Shown: positions 9,922 to 19,140, numbered from the stretch's first letter. The stretch is DNA of 64,000 nt from DAHUYF01 sp963789275 (GCA_963789275.1 CAWBKF010000025.1:1-64000); one strand, 5' to 3'. Program-made: numbers and translations. Notes: generated by a model from the letters alone, not told the origin.

Positions 9922-10159
9922 GCAGCGGAAGTAGCGGTCTTCACTCGATCACCTCGTCGGCGCTTTCGGCCCGGGCGCCGTTTCGCTCGACCGTCTGATT
10001 GTCCCCGGTACGCAAGGGCTGGCCCGGATTTCTCACACAGGCACGTGCTGCGTTGCACAGTGTTGTGCGCGCTGTTAGGAGCCAGGGCGCTGGCGATGCG
10101 GCGCCCGACGACAAATGACGATGTCGCAGACCCGTCCCATTTCCCGGACAGGCTCCCAG
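9922..10159. other. Intergenic DNA right of the IS91-like copy B
   Basis: Together with the gene-free IS end this makes a 605-bp stretch without a gene. A frame crosses the IS boundary (9582-9998), but its composition is that of a shadow frame. I see no RNA gene or clear regulatory site. Confidence 0.4.
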
Positions 10160-10435
10160 CTAGGTCTTAGGCGAAAACAGCTGGCACCAACCGTTCGGGT
10201 TGATCTCGCCTTGGACGAATTTGCAGGTATTCGGCGGTTGGAAGTTGTTGCAGACGCCGCAGTGATCGTCGCCCTTCGGCATATTCTGATACGTCGCAAG
10301 CGCCTGGCTGATCTTCTCCTGCGCCGCCGCCTGCCGGACCACCGCCGCAGCTGCCGCCGCGCCGAGCGCAAGCGCCGTCCCGGTGAGCGCCGTGCGGCGT
10401 GAGACGAGCCGGCGATCCCTCCCGCGTTCAGTCAT
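10160..10435 (-). CDS. High-potential iron-sulfur protein (HiPIP)
   Basis: Small periplasmic electron carrier of 91 residues. The N-terminus is a Tat signal (SRRTALTGTALALGAAAA), expected because HiPIPs are exported with the 4Fe-4S cluster in place. The mature part has the family's four cysteines in order: HCGVCNNFQ, NTCKFVQGE and GWCQLF. Start 10435 is preferred over 10453 because a GGGGGG ribosome-binding stretch precedes it at good distance. It lies 81 bp downstream of the cytochrome P460 gene on the same strand. An electron-transfer partnership is therefore plausible but inferred. Confidence 0.92.
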   Translation of the reverse strand: MTERGRDRRLVSRRTALTGTALALGAAAAAAVVRQAAAQEKISQALATYQNMPKGDDHCGVCNNFQPPNTCKFVQGEINPNGWCQLFSPKT

Positions 10436-10516
10436 GCTCAACCCCCCATCCATCGTGACGATGTTCGACGCTCAGTGACGCGGCAGGCGTCGCTCGAGCC
10501 GAAGGCAGCAGCGCCG

Positions 10517-11074
10517 TCACCGCTTCGGGTAGGCCGAGAAAACGTAATCTTTTGACGCCACGATCGTGTGGCACGCGAACCCGCACTTGGCGTCGTTCGC
10601 CTGCGGCGGCTTGTCAGTCAAGTTGCCGGGCCTGAACGTATCGGATGCGTCGTCATACTCGAACACGGCATATCCCCATCCGCCGCTGTCCGCGAATCTG
10701 TTGCTGTCCTTCACCATGAAGTCCACGTCATGCAGGGGGCCCGGCACTGTCGGGGCACCGGGCTGCGCGGCATTCTTCATCGCGGTCCAATGGATCTTCG
10801 CCATCTTGGCGCCATCGGGGAAAGGCTTGCCGTTGCCGGGAATGCCCGCCTTGAAGGCCTCGATCATTGCGGGATTGCCGAGGATCGTCTCGATCGTAGC
10901 TCCATTCTGACTAACGGCGACAGTCTGCCACTCGTCGTATCCCCTGAACTCGGAGAAGGCGAGACCACCCGGCACCTGCAAGGCGTACCTGTCCTGCGCC
11001 GCCAGGGCGATGCCGCCCAGCGCGGCGAGCAGCGCCACAACGGCCGCGGTCAGCGGGATGCTCGTGCGCTTCAT
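10517..11074 (-). CDS. Cytochrome P460 family protein
   Basis: Predicted secreted c-type heme protein of 185 residues. A cleavable signal (TAAVVALLAALGGIALAAQ) is followed by the P460 domain with FRGYDEWQTVAVS, PDGAKMAKIHW and a C-terminal heme site KCGFACHTIVASKDYVF. The heme motif is CX3CH rather than the usual CX2CH. Start 11074 has a strong GGAGAGGAAG ribosome-binding site directly upstream; the frame extends to 11275 but those extra residues look non-coding. Relatives include hydroxylamine- and NO-oxidising P460 proteins, but many members have no known reaction, so I assign none. Confidence 0.88.
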   Translation of the reverse strand: MKRTSIPLTAAVVALLAALGGIALAAQDRYALQVPGGLAFSEFRGYDEWQTVAVSQNGATIETILGNPAMIEAFKAGIPGNGKPFPDGAKMAKIHWTAMKNAAQPGAPTVPGPLHDVDFMVKDSNRFADSGGWGYAVFEYDDASDTFRPGNLTDKPPQANDAKCGFACHTIVASKDYVFSAYPKR

Positions 11075-11420
11075 CTTCCTCTCCTCCCGTTCGGAGCTGG
11101 TCACCGATGCGATTGCGCTTGGGCCAACAAGCCTAGATTGCGCGGGCTTGCGCGGGCTTGCAAAAACGGACTGCGAATTTGAAGATCTTGCGCTGCCAAG
11201 GCGCGCTTTCGGCCTCATTCGGCCGGCGCTCTTGAAGGTGGGCAAGCGTGCGCCGAAAAAAACTGCGCGTGTCAATTCAAACGGCTCTCTGGGCTCGGGC
11301 TACTGAGCCACGGCAGGATCATCGTTAGTCAGGAGCAAATAAAATCGTGCACCTTTCTTAGGTAGCGGCCCCGAGGTCCGCGCCCGGCGTGGCGCCGACC
11401 GTTCGGGGTATCGCCGGAGT

Positions 11421-12002
11421 TTAACTGCGCAATCTGCGCGGGCCGCTGACATAGGCGCTGCCGCGCTCGTAGAAGCGAAGCAGCCGATCGACTTCTTTCG
11501 TCAATCCGATGCGAACACTCCGGGAGGCATGTGCGCCGGGCCGCTCATCCTGACCCAGCCAAAGAGGCCCGGCGGCGCACAGATCGATGCCGTCGCAATG
11601 GCGATCGATCGCCATCGCGGTCGCGAGCCGACCCGGGCCTTTGGCCAACTCCGTCAGCCGTGCGGTGCCGCGACGGTGCTGCATGAGAGAAATCCCCTCC
11701 AACGGCTCCAATGCCCGCAGTAGCACGCCGGCTCCGACGCCCCGCCGCTCGGCCGCCACGTTGCACATATAGGACGAGCCGTAGATGAAATAGACATAGG
11801 CGTGCCCTTTGGCGAGAAACAGAGACTGATTGGCTGAGGTCATGCCGATGAATGCATGACCGGCTGCATCGCCGACAGGATACGCCTCCGCCTCCACAAT
11901 TCGACCGCTGGTTCTGCCGCGGCGGTGATCGCGAACGAGTACTTTGCCGATGAGAAATCGAGCTAACGCCACAGTGTCATCCGGCAGCTCAAAACGGCGC
12001 AT
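11421..12002 (-). CDS. DNA-3-methyladenine glycosylase, AAG/MPG type
   Basis: Base-excision repair glycosylase of 193 residues that removes alkylated purines. Family landmarks in order are the catalytic region GRIVEAEAYPVGDAAGHAF, the YVYFIYGSSYMCNV strand with the intercalating-Tyr type segment, GVLLRALEPLEG, and LAKGPGRLATAMAI. Start 12002 matches the family's usual beginning (RFELPDDTVALARFLIG). A longer frame reaches 12092 and cannot be excluded, since neither start has a clear ribosome-binding site. The gene lies just outside the left end of an IS1380 element, which may have separated it from its native promoter. Confidence 0.88.
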   Translation of the reverse strand: MRRFELPDDTVALARFLIGKVLVRDHRRGRTSGRIVEAEAYPVGDAAGHAFIGMTSANQSLFLAKGHAYVYFIYGSSYMCNVAAERRGVGAGVLLRALEPLEGISLMQHRRGTARLTELAKGPGRLATAMAIDRHCDGIDLCAAGPLWLGQDERPGAHASRSVRIGLTKEVDRLLRFYERGSAYVSGPRRLRS

Positions 12003-12134
12003 TCGACGAATGCGGCCAACGACGCCCGAGCCGATGGCGCGACCCGGACGGGCCGTCACGCCCCTCCGCTGAATTCGCAAGCCGGTCTTCATATTCTGTA
12101 GCGCATCACGTCCGCCGCACTTCTGCGGGCCTAA

Positions 12135-13837
12135 CCCGGAAATCTCAAACCGCGTGAGTGCATCGGGGGTCGGAATCAGAGATAATTCATCTGCCAGAAC
12201 GAGTTATCCGATACCGAGAGAATCCCCCGATGCAAACAGAGTGTACCCCGGAGCTGTTCCGATTTGAAGCGGTCGAACGCCGCGCCGTGGTCGCGAGTTT
12301 CGACGGCGGGAGTATCACCTCGAATGCCGGCGCGCTTCTGCTGCGGCAGCTCGATCGCGGCCTCGGCCTCGTGCGCCGGTTTGCCGGCTGCTTCGTCGAC
12401 CGGCGCGATCCCCGCTTCGTCGAGCATCGGCTTGAGACGCTGGTTGGGCAGCGCCTGTTCGCTCTGGCGCTCGGCTACGAAGATCTGAACGATCACGATG
12501 AGCTGCGCCACGATCCGACCTTCGCGGTGCTGGCGGGCAAGCTGGCGCCGCGGCTTCGCTCGGACTGCGCGCCGGTCGCCGGGAAGAGCACGCTCAACCG
12601 CCTGGAGCACACGCCGAAACGGCACGCCGCCAAGTACCACAAGATCGACTATGATGAGGCGTGCATTGAGCGCCTCTTCGTCGACCTCTTCCTGGCCGCG
12701 CATCGGCGGGCGCCGGGCGAGATCGTGCTCGATCTCGATGCGACCGACATCCCGCTGCACGGGCATCAGGAGGGGCGCTTCTTCCACGGCTATTACGACG
12801 GTTACTGCTACCTGCCGCTCTATGTGTTCTGCGGCCGGCACCTGCTGCTGGCCAAGCTGCGCCGCTCGAACATCGACGCCAGCGCCGGCTCGGTCGAGGC
12901 GATTGCCCGCATCGTGGCGCAGATCCGCGAGCAGTGGCGCAAAGTGCGCATCGTCCTGCGCGCCGACAGTGGCTTTGCCCGCGAGGCGCTGATGGCGTGG
13001 TGCGAGGCTAACGGCGTCGACTACGTCTTCGGCCTGGCGCGCAACCAGCGCCTGGAGGCGATCCTCGCCGAGCCGCTCGCCGAAGCTGCTCGCCGCTGCG
13101 CCGAGACGGGCAAGCCGGCCCGCCGGTTCCATGAGTTCCGCTATTGCACGCTCGACAGCTGGAGCCGCGATCGGCGCGTCGTCGGCAAGGCCGAGCACAC
13201 CATGCAAGGCGCCAACCCGCGCTTCGTCGTCACCTCGCTGAGCAAGGCGAGGCGCGATGCCCGCACGCTCTACGAGGTTCTCTACTGCGCCAGAGGCGAG
13301 GCCGAGAACCGCATCGGCGAGCAGTTCGAGCTCTTCGCCGATCGCGCCTCCTCCGCCACCATGCAGGCCAACCAGCTTCGTCTCTGGTTCTCGGCGATGG
13401 CCTACGTTCTCCTCGACACGCTGCGCCGCGTCGCGTTGCGCCACACCCAATTCGCCGACGCGGCCGTCACCACGATCCGCCTCAAGCTGCTCAAGCTCGG
13501 CGCCCAGGTGCGGACCAGTGTCCGCCGCCTTCACTTCGCCCTTGCCGCCGGCTGCCCGAACCGCGAGGAGTTCGCCATGGCACACCTCTATCTCCGGCGC
13601 GCCTTCGGCTCCGCCTGAGTTCCTTCTAAGCGCCGACAATCCAAGATCGGACCGCGGCACGGGACTGGCATGCTCGCCCCTACCACCCCGCCGATTGCTA
13701 CCTACCCTCGGGACTCGGAATGCACGAACAGCCGCCGGTCGCGCCTCACGCCGCACCCGGCGATCTCTTACGCCGGCAAAATCCGAAAATCCCGGCCGCC
13801 CTTCGGGCAAAATCATCCCCCGTTTGAGAAATCCGGG
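12135..13837 (+). mobile_element. IS1380-family insertion sequence with 4-bp target duplication
   Basis: The 1703-bp element is bounded by imperfect terminal inverted repeats: CCCGGAAATCTCAAAC at the left, and at the right the complement of CCCGGATTTCTCAAAC (14 of 16 match). It is flanked by a direct CTAA duplication (12131-12134 and 13838-13841). Length, terminal CC and a 4-bp duplication fit the IS1380 family. The intact ends and target duplication indicate a simple, fairly recent insertion. Confidence 0.88.
12230..13618 (+). CDS. IS1380-family DDE transposase
   Basis: Transposase of 462 residues from the start at 12230 (MQTECTPELFRFEAVERR). The frame continues back to 12158, but the family starts near this point. 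Visible family blocks are SFDGGSITSNAGALLLRQ, the first catalytic Asp region EIVLDLDATDIPLHG, the second VLRADSGFAREALM, and the C-terminal ENRIGEQFELFADR with the catalytic Glu. All parts look intact, so the element may be active. A long opposite-strand frame across it is a codon-bias shadow. Confidence 0.92.
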   Translation: MQTECTPELFRFEAVERRAVVASFDGGSITSNAGALLLRQLDRGLGLVRRFAGCFVDRRDPRFVEHRLETLVGQRLFALALGYEDLNDHDELRHDPTFAVLAGKLAPRLRSDCAPVAGKSTLNRLEHTPKRHAAKYHKIDYDEACIERLFVDLFLAAHRRAPGEIVLDLDATDIPLHGHQEGRFFHGYYDGYCYLPLYVFCGRHLLLAKLRRSNIDASAGSVEAIARIVAQIREQWRKVRIVLRADSGFAREALMAWCEANGVDYVFGLARNQRLEAILAEPLAEAARRCAETGKPARRFHEFRYCTLDSWSRDRRVVGKAEHTMQGANPRFVVTSLSKARRDARTLYEVLYCARGEAENRIGEQFELFADRASSATMQANQLRLWFSAMAYVLLDTLRRVALRHTQFADAAVTTIRLKLLKLGAQVRTSVRRLHFALAAGCPNREEFAMAHLYLRRAFGSA

Positions 13838-13991
13838 CTAACGTTGACCGCTCTGAGATTCAGGCTCATCATCGAACTGTCGCGCGTTGCCGAGCATTCT
13901 CCAGGAAAACGCGCGGCCTCCGGCAGTGAATGCACGTTCACGATCGTTTTCCCCGCGGGTCTTGTCGCATCCGCCGGCTGTGGAGCGCGGT

Positions 13992-14396
13992 ATGAGCGTA
14001 GCACGGGAGATCGAGATGGGAGATCGGGAGATACGGGATGCGCTCGAGCGGCATTGGGCGGCATCCGATGCGAATGATTTTGCGGTCGAGCATGAGATCT
14101 ATCGCGAGGACGCAGTGCTCCACTATCCGCAGTCGGGCGAACTCATTCGCGGCCGACACAACATCCAAGAGAGCAGAACGGTGCAGCCGAGCAAGAAGCG
14201 CTTCGCCGTCCAGCGGATCATCGGCAACGGCGATCTCTGGGTCACCGAATTCGTGCTCGGCTATGACGGCGTGCCGTCTTACACTGTCAGCATCATGGAA
14301 TTCAGCGACGGAAAGGTCGCCCGCGAGACGCAGTACTTCGGCGATCCGTTCAAGCCCGGGCCGTCTCGGGCGCACTTGGTCGAGCTGATGCGGTGA
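13992..14396 (+). CDS. SnoaL-like/NTF2-fold protein
   Basis: Small cone-shaped NTF2-like protein of 134 residues. It shows the family pattern HWAASDANDF...YREDAVLHYPQSGE, RGRHNIQESR and FVLGYDGVPSYTVSIMEF. Such proteins bind or isomerise small hydrophobic compounds, or have no known function. Start 13992 has a GGAG-containing leader; 14016 is an alternative. Its stop overlaps the GTG start of the aldo/keto reductase, so the two are translationally coupled. Confidence 0.8.
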   Translation: MSVAREIEMGDREIRDALERHWAASDANDFAVEHEIYREDAVLHYPQSGELIRGRHNIQESRTVQPSKKRFAVQRIIGNGDLWVTEFVLGYDGVPSYTVSIMEFSDGKVARETQYFGDPFKPGPSRAHLVELMR

Positions 14397-15370
14397 AATG
14401 CAAACGGCGCGAGGTGGCGAGTCCAAGCATGGTAGCGCCCGACACTCTTCGCTATGCAAAGATCCCCCTCAGCCACGGATCTGGTGCAATTCCTGCCCTC
14501 GGGTTTGGTACGCTGATTCCGGATCTCCGCGCGACCGAACAGGCAACCAAGACGGCAATGGAAGTGGGGTTTCGTCACTTCGATTGCTCGGAGCGCTATC
14601 GCAATGAGCAAGCGGTCGGCGATGCGATGCGGGATGTATTCAAGGCGGGGACGATTCAGCGGAAGGATGTGTTCGTCACCACAAAGCTCTGGAATAACAA
14701 TCATCGTCCTGAGCGGGTCAAACCCGCCTTCGAGGCGAGTCGCCTGCGACTCCGACTTGACTATGTCGATTGCTATCTCGTCCATACCCCCTTTGCCTTC
14801 CAACCGGGCGACGAACAGGACCCGAGGGACAAGCGCGGCCAGGTTATCTATGATCCCAGGGTGACATTGGTGGAAACCTGGCGGGCGTTGGAGTGCTTGG
14901 TAGACGAGGGCCAGTGCAAGTCAATCGGCTTATCAAATATCAATTTGGAGCAACTGCAGGAGATCGTTGAAGCCGCGCGCATCAAGCCGGCGGTCGTAGA
15001 GGTCGAATCCCATCCGTATCTCCCGGAATGGGAGTTGCTCGAATATTGTCAGCGACATGGGATTGTGCTGCTTGCGTTCGCGGCGTTGGGACATGGCATG
15101 GAGCCCAGATTGCTGGATCATCCGGTGATCATCGCCATCGCACAGCGTGTCAGGAAAACCCCTGCCCAAGTCTTGCTTGCCTGGGCGGTACAACGCGGCA
15201 CCGCGTTCCTGACGACTTCGGTTACGCCCGCCCGCATCCAGGAGAACTTTGAGCTTTCGACCCTGCCGGAAGACGCCCTGCGGGAGATTCGGGACGGAGT
15301 CGCGACGACGATCCGATTCAATACCGTCGTAGAGACCGGCGTGCCCGGGTTTATTCCCAGAGGCCGCTGA
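14393..15370 (+). CDS. Aldo/keto reductase
   Basis: NAD(P)H-dependent oxidoreductase of the AKR superfamily, 325 residues. The catalytic tetrad is visible as Asp and Tyr in HFDCSERYRNEQ, Lys in VTTKLWNN and His in YLVHTPFAF. The nucleotide-binding end has SIGLSNINLEQL and TSVTPARIQENFEL. The GTG start at 14393 overlaps the previous stop; an ATG at 14429 (MVAPDTLRYAKI) is an alternative with better family fit. The substrate is unknown. Confidence 0.9.
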   Translation: MKCKRREVASPSMVAPDTLRYAKIPLSHGSGAIPALGFGTLIPDLRATEQATKTAMEVGFRHFDCSERYRNEQAVGDAMRDVFKAGTIQRKDVFVTTKLWNNNHRPERVKPAFEASRLRLRLDYVDCYLVHTPFAFQPGDEQDPRDKRGQVIYDPRVTLVETWRALECLVDEGQCKSIGLSNINLEQLQEIVEAARIKPAVVEVESHPYLPEWELLEYCQRHGIVLLAFAALGHGMEPRLLDHPVIIAIAQRVRKTPAQVLLAWAVQRGTAFLTTSVTPARIQENFELSTLPEDALREIRDGVATTIRFNTVVETGVPGFIPRGR

Positions 15371-15467
15371 GCGCGAGACCATTGACCCGGGCCGCCCGCT
15401 TCTCGCAGGCGTCGTAGGGCGCTGCGGCAAGTCGTGAGAGCGCTCGAGGCAGCGCGGCGCGCAAAAA

Positions 15468-17111
15468 ATGATGGTCACAGGTAGAGGGGTAGCGGCGATG
15501 TTGGGCGAGCGTTCCGCCGACTGGTGGCGATCGGCGGTCTTCTATCAAATCTATCCGCGCAGCTTTGCCGACGGGAATGGCGACGGCATCGGCGACCTGC
15601 CTGGCTTCACCGCCCGGCTGGATTATCTCAACGACGGCTCCGCCGCGTCGCTCCAAGTCGACGCCCTCTGGCTATCCCCGTTCTTTCCGTCGCCCCAGAT
15701 CGACTTCGGCTACGACATCAGCGACTACACGGCGGTCGATCCTGCCTATGGCACGTTGGCCGATTTCGACCGGCTGCTCGATGCCGCGCATCGTCGCGGC
15801 GTTCGTGTCATCCTCGACCTGGTTCTGAACCACAGCTCGACCCAGCACCCGTGGTTTCTCGAAGCGCAGGGCGACCGGTGCAGCTCACGACGATCCTGGT
15901 ACGTATGGGCCGATCCGGCGCCTGGCGGCGGACCGCCTAACAACTGGCTCAGCTCCTTCCCGGCCGTGGGCAGCGCCTGGACCCTCGACGAACGCAGCGG
16001 GCAATATTTCCTCACCACCTTCACCCCCGCTCAGGCCGACCTCAACTGGCACAACCCTGACGTGCGCCATGCGATGCACGACGTCATGCGCTTCTGGCTG
16101 TCGCGGGGCGTCGATGGCTTCCGGCTCGATGTGCCGCATCGCCTGGCGAAGGACCCGATGCTGCGCGACAATCCGCCGTCGCTCGCCGCGGCGCGCCGCT
16201 TCATGGACCACGCGATCGACCGGCAGCGCCACATCGACCTGCCCGATGTGCACGAGATCCTGCGCGGCATCCGGGCGGTCGCCGACGAGTTTGAGGGCCG
16301 CGTGCTGCTGGGAGAGGTGACTATCTCCGAACCGCGCAGGCTTGTGCGGTATTTCGGGGATTCCGACAATGAATTGCACATGGTCTTCGACGTCCTGTTC
16401 TGGGACAGCCCGTGGTCGGCCCCGGCGTTCCGCGAAGCTGTTGCGGCGGTGGATCGCCTCGTCCCGCCGTGGTCGTTGCCGTGCCGTGCGATGTCGACGC
16501 ACGACCACCGGCGCGCGGCAAGCCGATACGGGTTGCTCGAGGGTGACGGGCGTCGGGCGCGGCTGGCCGCGATGATGCAAATGACGTTGCGCAGCGTTCC
16601 TTGCATCTACTATGGGGAGGAGATCGGCATGACGGACGTGCTGGTCGGCCCCGAGCGGATACGGGACGTCGACCAGCGCGATTCCAACAGGACGCCCATG
16701 CAATGGGGCACCGGCACCCTCGGCGCATTCGATCCGGCGAGATCTTGGCTTCCGATGCCAGACGAGGCGGATCGCGTCAGCGTCCTGCGCCAGACGGCGG
16801 ATCCTAACTCGCTGCTCGCCTTCTACCGGCGGCTGCTTGCCTACAGGCGCCAGTCAAGGCCGCTGCGGCACGGGAGCTTCGAATGGCTTTCGTCGGGGCC
16901 CGATCTGCTCGCCTATTGCCGCGCCGCCGAGGGTTCACGCATCGTGGTCCTGCTCAACTTCGCGCCGCATGACTCTCGGGCAATCCTGCCGCCCGACGCG
17001 CCGATTGCGGTCGCCGAGCTGTCGACTGATCCCCGTCGCCGCGTGGGCACGGCTTTCGCCGTGGGCGATCCCCTCTCCGCCGAGGAGGGCCTCATCCTGC
17101 GGCTTGCCTAA
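15468..17111 (+). CDS. GH13 family alpha-glucosidase/trehalose synthase-like glycoside hydrolase
   Basis: Cytoplasmic alpha-amylase-fold enzyme of up to 547 residues acting on alpha-glucosidic oligosaccharides. GH13 regions in order are VFYQIYPRSFADGNGDGIGD, VILDLVLNHSS, GFRLDVPHRL with the nucleophile Asp, LLGEVTI with the acid/base Glu, and STHDHRRA with the third Asp. YYGEEIGMTDV and DQRDSNRTPMQW near the end are typical of the oligo-1,6-glucosidase/alpha-glucosidase branch. An ATG at 15498 (MLGERSADWW) is an equally good start. No signal peptide is seen. Confidence 0.9.
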   Translation: MMVTGRGVAAMLGERSADWWRSAVFYQIYPRSFADGNGDGIGDLPGFTARLDYLNDGSAASLQVDALWLSPFFPSPQIDFGYDISDYTAVDPAYGTLADFDRLLDAAHRRGVRVILDLVLNHSSTQHPWFLEAQGDRCSSRRSWYVWADPAPGGGPPNNWLSSFPAVGSAWTLDERSGQYFLTTFTPAQADLNWHNPDVRHAMHDVMRFWLSRGVDGFRLDVPHRLAKDPMLRDNPPSLAAARRFMDHAIDRQRHIDLPDVHEILRGIRAVADEFEGRVLLGEVTISEPRRLVRYFGDSDNELHMVFDVLFWDSPWSAPAFREAVAAVDRLVPPWSLPCRAMSTHDHRRAASRYGLLEGDGRRARLAAMMQMTLRSVPCIYYGEEIGMTDVLVGPERIRDVDQRDSNRTPMQWGTGTLGAFDPARSWLPMPDEADRVSVLRQTADPNSLLAFYRRLLAYRRQSRPLRHGSFEWLSSGPDLLAYCRAAEGSRIVVLLNFAPHDSRAILPPDAPIAVAELSTDPRRRVGTAFAVGDPLSAEEGLILRLA

Positions 17112-17127
17112 AGTCCAGGACGGCCCC

Positions 17128-17691
17128 TCACTCGGCGGGTGCGATTTTGTTGCGAGTCGACACGGGCGCCATTGCATCGAATACGCCGTCACGACGGACG
17201 AGCGCATGGAAGAGCGCTGCCGCGACGTGCAGCAGGATCAGGGCAAAGAACGCGAAGGCAAGGTAGAAGTGCGCGCTCCAGAGCAGCGCGTGAAGGCTGT
17301 CGCTCTGCGGCAGAATCGCCGGAAGGTTCACGCCTCCGAACAGCACGACCGGATATGCCGCAGCCGACAGCATCGCCCAGCCGATGAGCGGCATGCCAAT
17401 CATCAGGATGTAGAGCGCGTAATGCGACAGCCCGGCCGCGAGTTTCATGGGCTCAGGCAGATCGGCGGGCAGCGGCGGCGTACCGTAGCGCAGGCGCACC
17501 ACCAGGCGGACCACCGCGAGCACCAGGATTGCGATGCCGAGCGGTTTGTGAAGCGAAACGAGCGTCAAATATTTCGGCATGACAGTGGATACCATGCCCA
17601 CGCCGATGAACAGCATGGCCAAGATGCAGACGGCCATGGTCCAGTGCAGCAGACGCTGGAGCAGGGTGAAGCGTTGGCGATCCCCGATCAC
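17128..17691 (-). CDS. Cytochrome b561 family protein
   Basis: Di-heme membrane protein of 187 residues with four hydrophobic helices. Its His residues in RLLHWTMAV, SLHKPLGIAIL, LSHYALYILM and HFYLAFAFFALILLHV match the b561 heme-ligand arrangement. It moves electrons between the quinone pool and a periplasmic partner. Its start overlaps the stop of the upstream catalase-like gene by 4 bp. The pair is therefore an operon, and the catalase-like enzyme is its likely electron acceptor (inference). Confidence 0.92.
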   Translation of the reverse strand: MIGDRQRFTLLQRLLHWTMAVCILAMLFIGVGMVSTVMPKYLTLVSLHKPLGIAILVLAVVRLVVRLRYGTPPLPADLPEPMKLAAGLSHYALYILMIGMPLIGWAMLSAAAYPVVLFGGVNLPAILPQSDSLHALLWSAHFYLAFAFFALILLHVAAALFHALVRRDGVFDAMAPVSTRNKIAPAE

Positions 17692-18749
17692 GGCTTCGCG
17701 ACCGCTGCAGTTCGGGGATAGTATCCGGCCTCCGCCGTGCGACGGTCATATGACTTCGCATAGGCAGACGACCGTGCGGCCGGGAATGGATCGTCCGATG
17801 TCCGGATGCCCGGCGGCAGGACGGTCGGATCAAAGTTGATGTCGCGGCACGGGCCGTCCCGCTCGGCCTCGATCTGCTGCACGATGAGCGTGCCGACCTC
17901 GACGGCGCGGCGGCCTTCCGGCCAGGCCTTGCTCGGGTCCGCCGTGGGATCGCCGGGATCGGCGACGGTGACCACCATGGTCCAGCGCAACGGCCCGCCA
18001 CGGACCCGCTCGGTGATCTCTTGTTCGAGGAAGTCGGGTCCGTGCTTGGCGAGATCATCGGGCGGGACCGGCACCGGTTGCGCCGCCGGCAGGAGCGACC
18101 ATCGCACCGTCTTCTCCCCACCGGCGCTGTCGGTGAAGACGAAGCTGTTGAGACTGTTGTAACGCTCTTCCGCGTAGCTGCCGGTCCAGGGGGCGCTCTT
18201 GGTCCAGGCGGCAAATGTCGCGATCTCAGGATGCGCGGCAGCGAATGTCTTCATCGCGTCGGGGGCCTTGCTCGCCGAGGCTAACAACAGTTCGTACAAG
18301 GCTTGCGGCGTCGACACCGGAAAGACCGGGGCGTCAATCATGGCGGTGCGCCATTCCTGCCCGTCCGGGGTCGAGATACGCAGCCCCATGCCCCGAACCC
18401 TGACCGTCGCATCCGGCGCGTTCGGATCGGCAGTCGCGAGATTGAAGCGCCCGAGGGCAGGATACTGGCCGCGGGTGAACACCCGAGCCTCGGAGAGTGC
18501 CGACCCGGCCCCATTCGCTTCGAAGGTGCCGGTGAAGCAGATCCCCTTGGCATGGTTCCGGCGATGGCCGAGCGGCGGCTCACGAGTGGGAGGCGTGAAC
18601 GCATCCACCAGCCTGTCCGGAGTGAGGCGCTGGGGCGAGAGCCATCCGGCGGTGTAGGCGAAGGCAGCCGCTCCGACGACGATGACAATAGCGATGACCA
18701 CCAGCGATCCAAATGCGGAACGCGTCGGAGATCGGTGGAGTTGGGTCAT
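17688..18749 (-). CDS. Catalase-family peroxidase, membrane-anchored
   Basis: Product of 353 residues in the small heme catalase-related (SrpA-like) family. A single N-terminal hydrophobic segment (residues about 14-35) anchors or exports it. The heme-distal His lies in NHAKGICFTGTF, conserved core is RVRGMGLRI and FNLATADPNAP, and the proximal heme Tyr sits in AARSSAYAKSYDRR. Family members act mainly as peroxidases. With the overlapping cytochrome b561 it probably forms a quinol-fed periplasmic peroxide-removal system, a known genomic pairing. Confidence 0.9.
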   Translation of the reverse strand: MTQLHRSPTRSAFGSLVVIAIVIVVGAAAFAYTAGWLSPQRLTPDRLVDAFTPPTREPPLGHRRNHAKGICFTGTFEANGAGSALSEARVFTRGQYPALGRFNLATADPNAPDATVRVRGMGLRISTPDGQEWRTAMIDAPVFPVSTPQALYELLLASASKAPDAMKTFAAAHPEIATFAAWTKSAPWTGSYAEERYNSLNSFVFTDSAGGEKTVRWSLLPAAQPVPVPPDDLAKHGPDFLEQEITERVRGGPLRWTMVVTVADPGDPTADPSKAWPEGRRAVEVGTLIVQQIEAERDGPCRDINFDPTVLPPGIRTSDDPFPAARSSAYAKSYDRRTAEAGYYPRTAAVAKP

Positions 18750-19140
18750 TCAAACCTCGCCGCTACGGCTCGACCGAGAGCCATTCAGGTTCGTGACGAC
18801 CACTTCTTATCATAAGACCCGCTGTCTTCGACCACAATGTGCAAATCCGCCGCCCTTCGTACGCCTTGGTTGGAAAATGGAATTCGTGATCTGATCCCGC
18901 CGTGGGAATGCTCTGGATCGAGCGAGGCACGCGTGGCTCTACCTCGTCTCGCGATCGGGACGGCCGAGAGCCCTCCGTCGGCTTCAGTTGCGTCTGCTGT
19001 CGCACGCGTTGCGGATCTCGAACGGGCGGCCGGCCCGGACGCTGAAACATAGGTCCAGCCATGCATAGAATGGCCTCCTTCAGCCGCGTCTGGGAGCGTC
19101 ATAATTCCGGCGAGGTTCAAAGCTTTCGAGGAAGGTCGCC
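18750..19140. other. Intergenic region between divergent genes
   Basis: Stretch of 391 bp between the leftward catalase-like gene and the rightward SnoaL-like gene. It must hold both promoters. Short frames occur on both strands (for example 18837-19052), but none has a ribosome-binding site or recognisable product. Confidence 0.4.

Noticed and set aside
9582..9998. Pro/Arg/His-rich frame in the IS91 non-coding end, continuing past the element
   Set aside because: The same frame exists in copy A (3505-3915) with a different tail, so it simply reads through the hairpin end; no coding signature.
12176..13816. 546-codon open frame opposite the IS1380 transposase
   Set aside because: It covers the transposase on the other strand and includes the IS end; no similarity to a protein family is visible.
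18837..19052. 71-codon frame between the catalase-like and SnoaL-like genes
   Set aside because: No ribosome-binding site, no recognisable composition or motif, and similar frames exist on the other strand.
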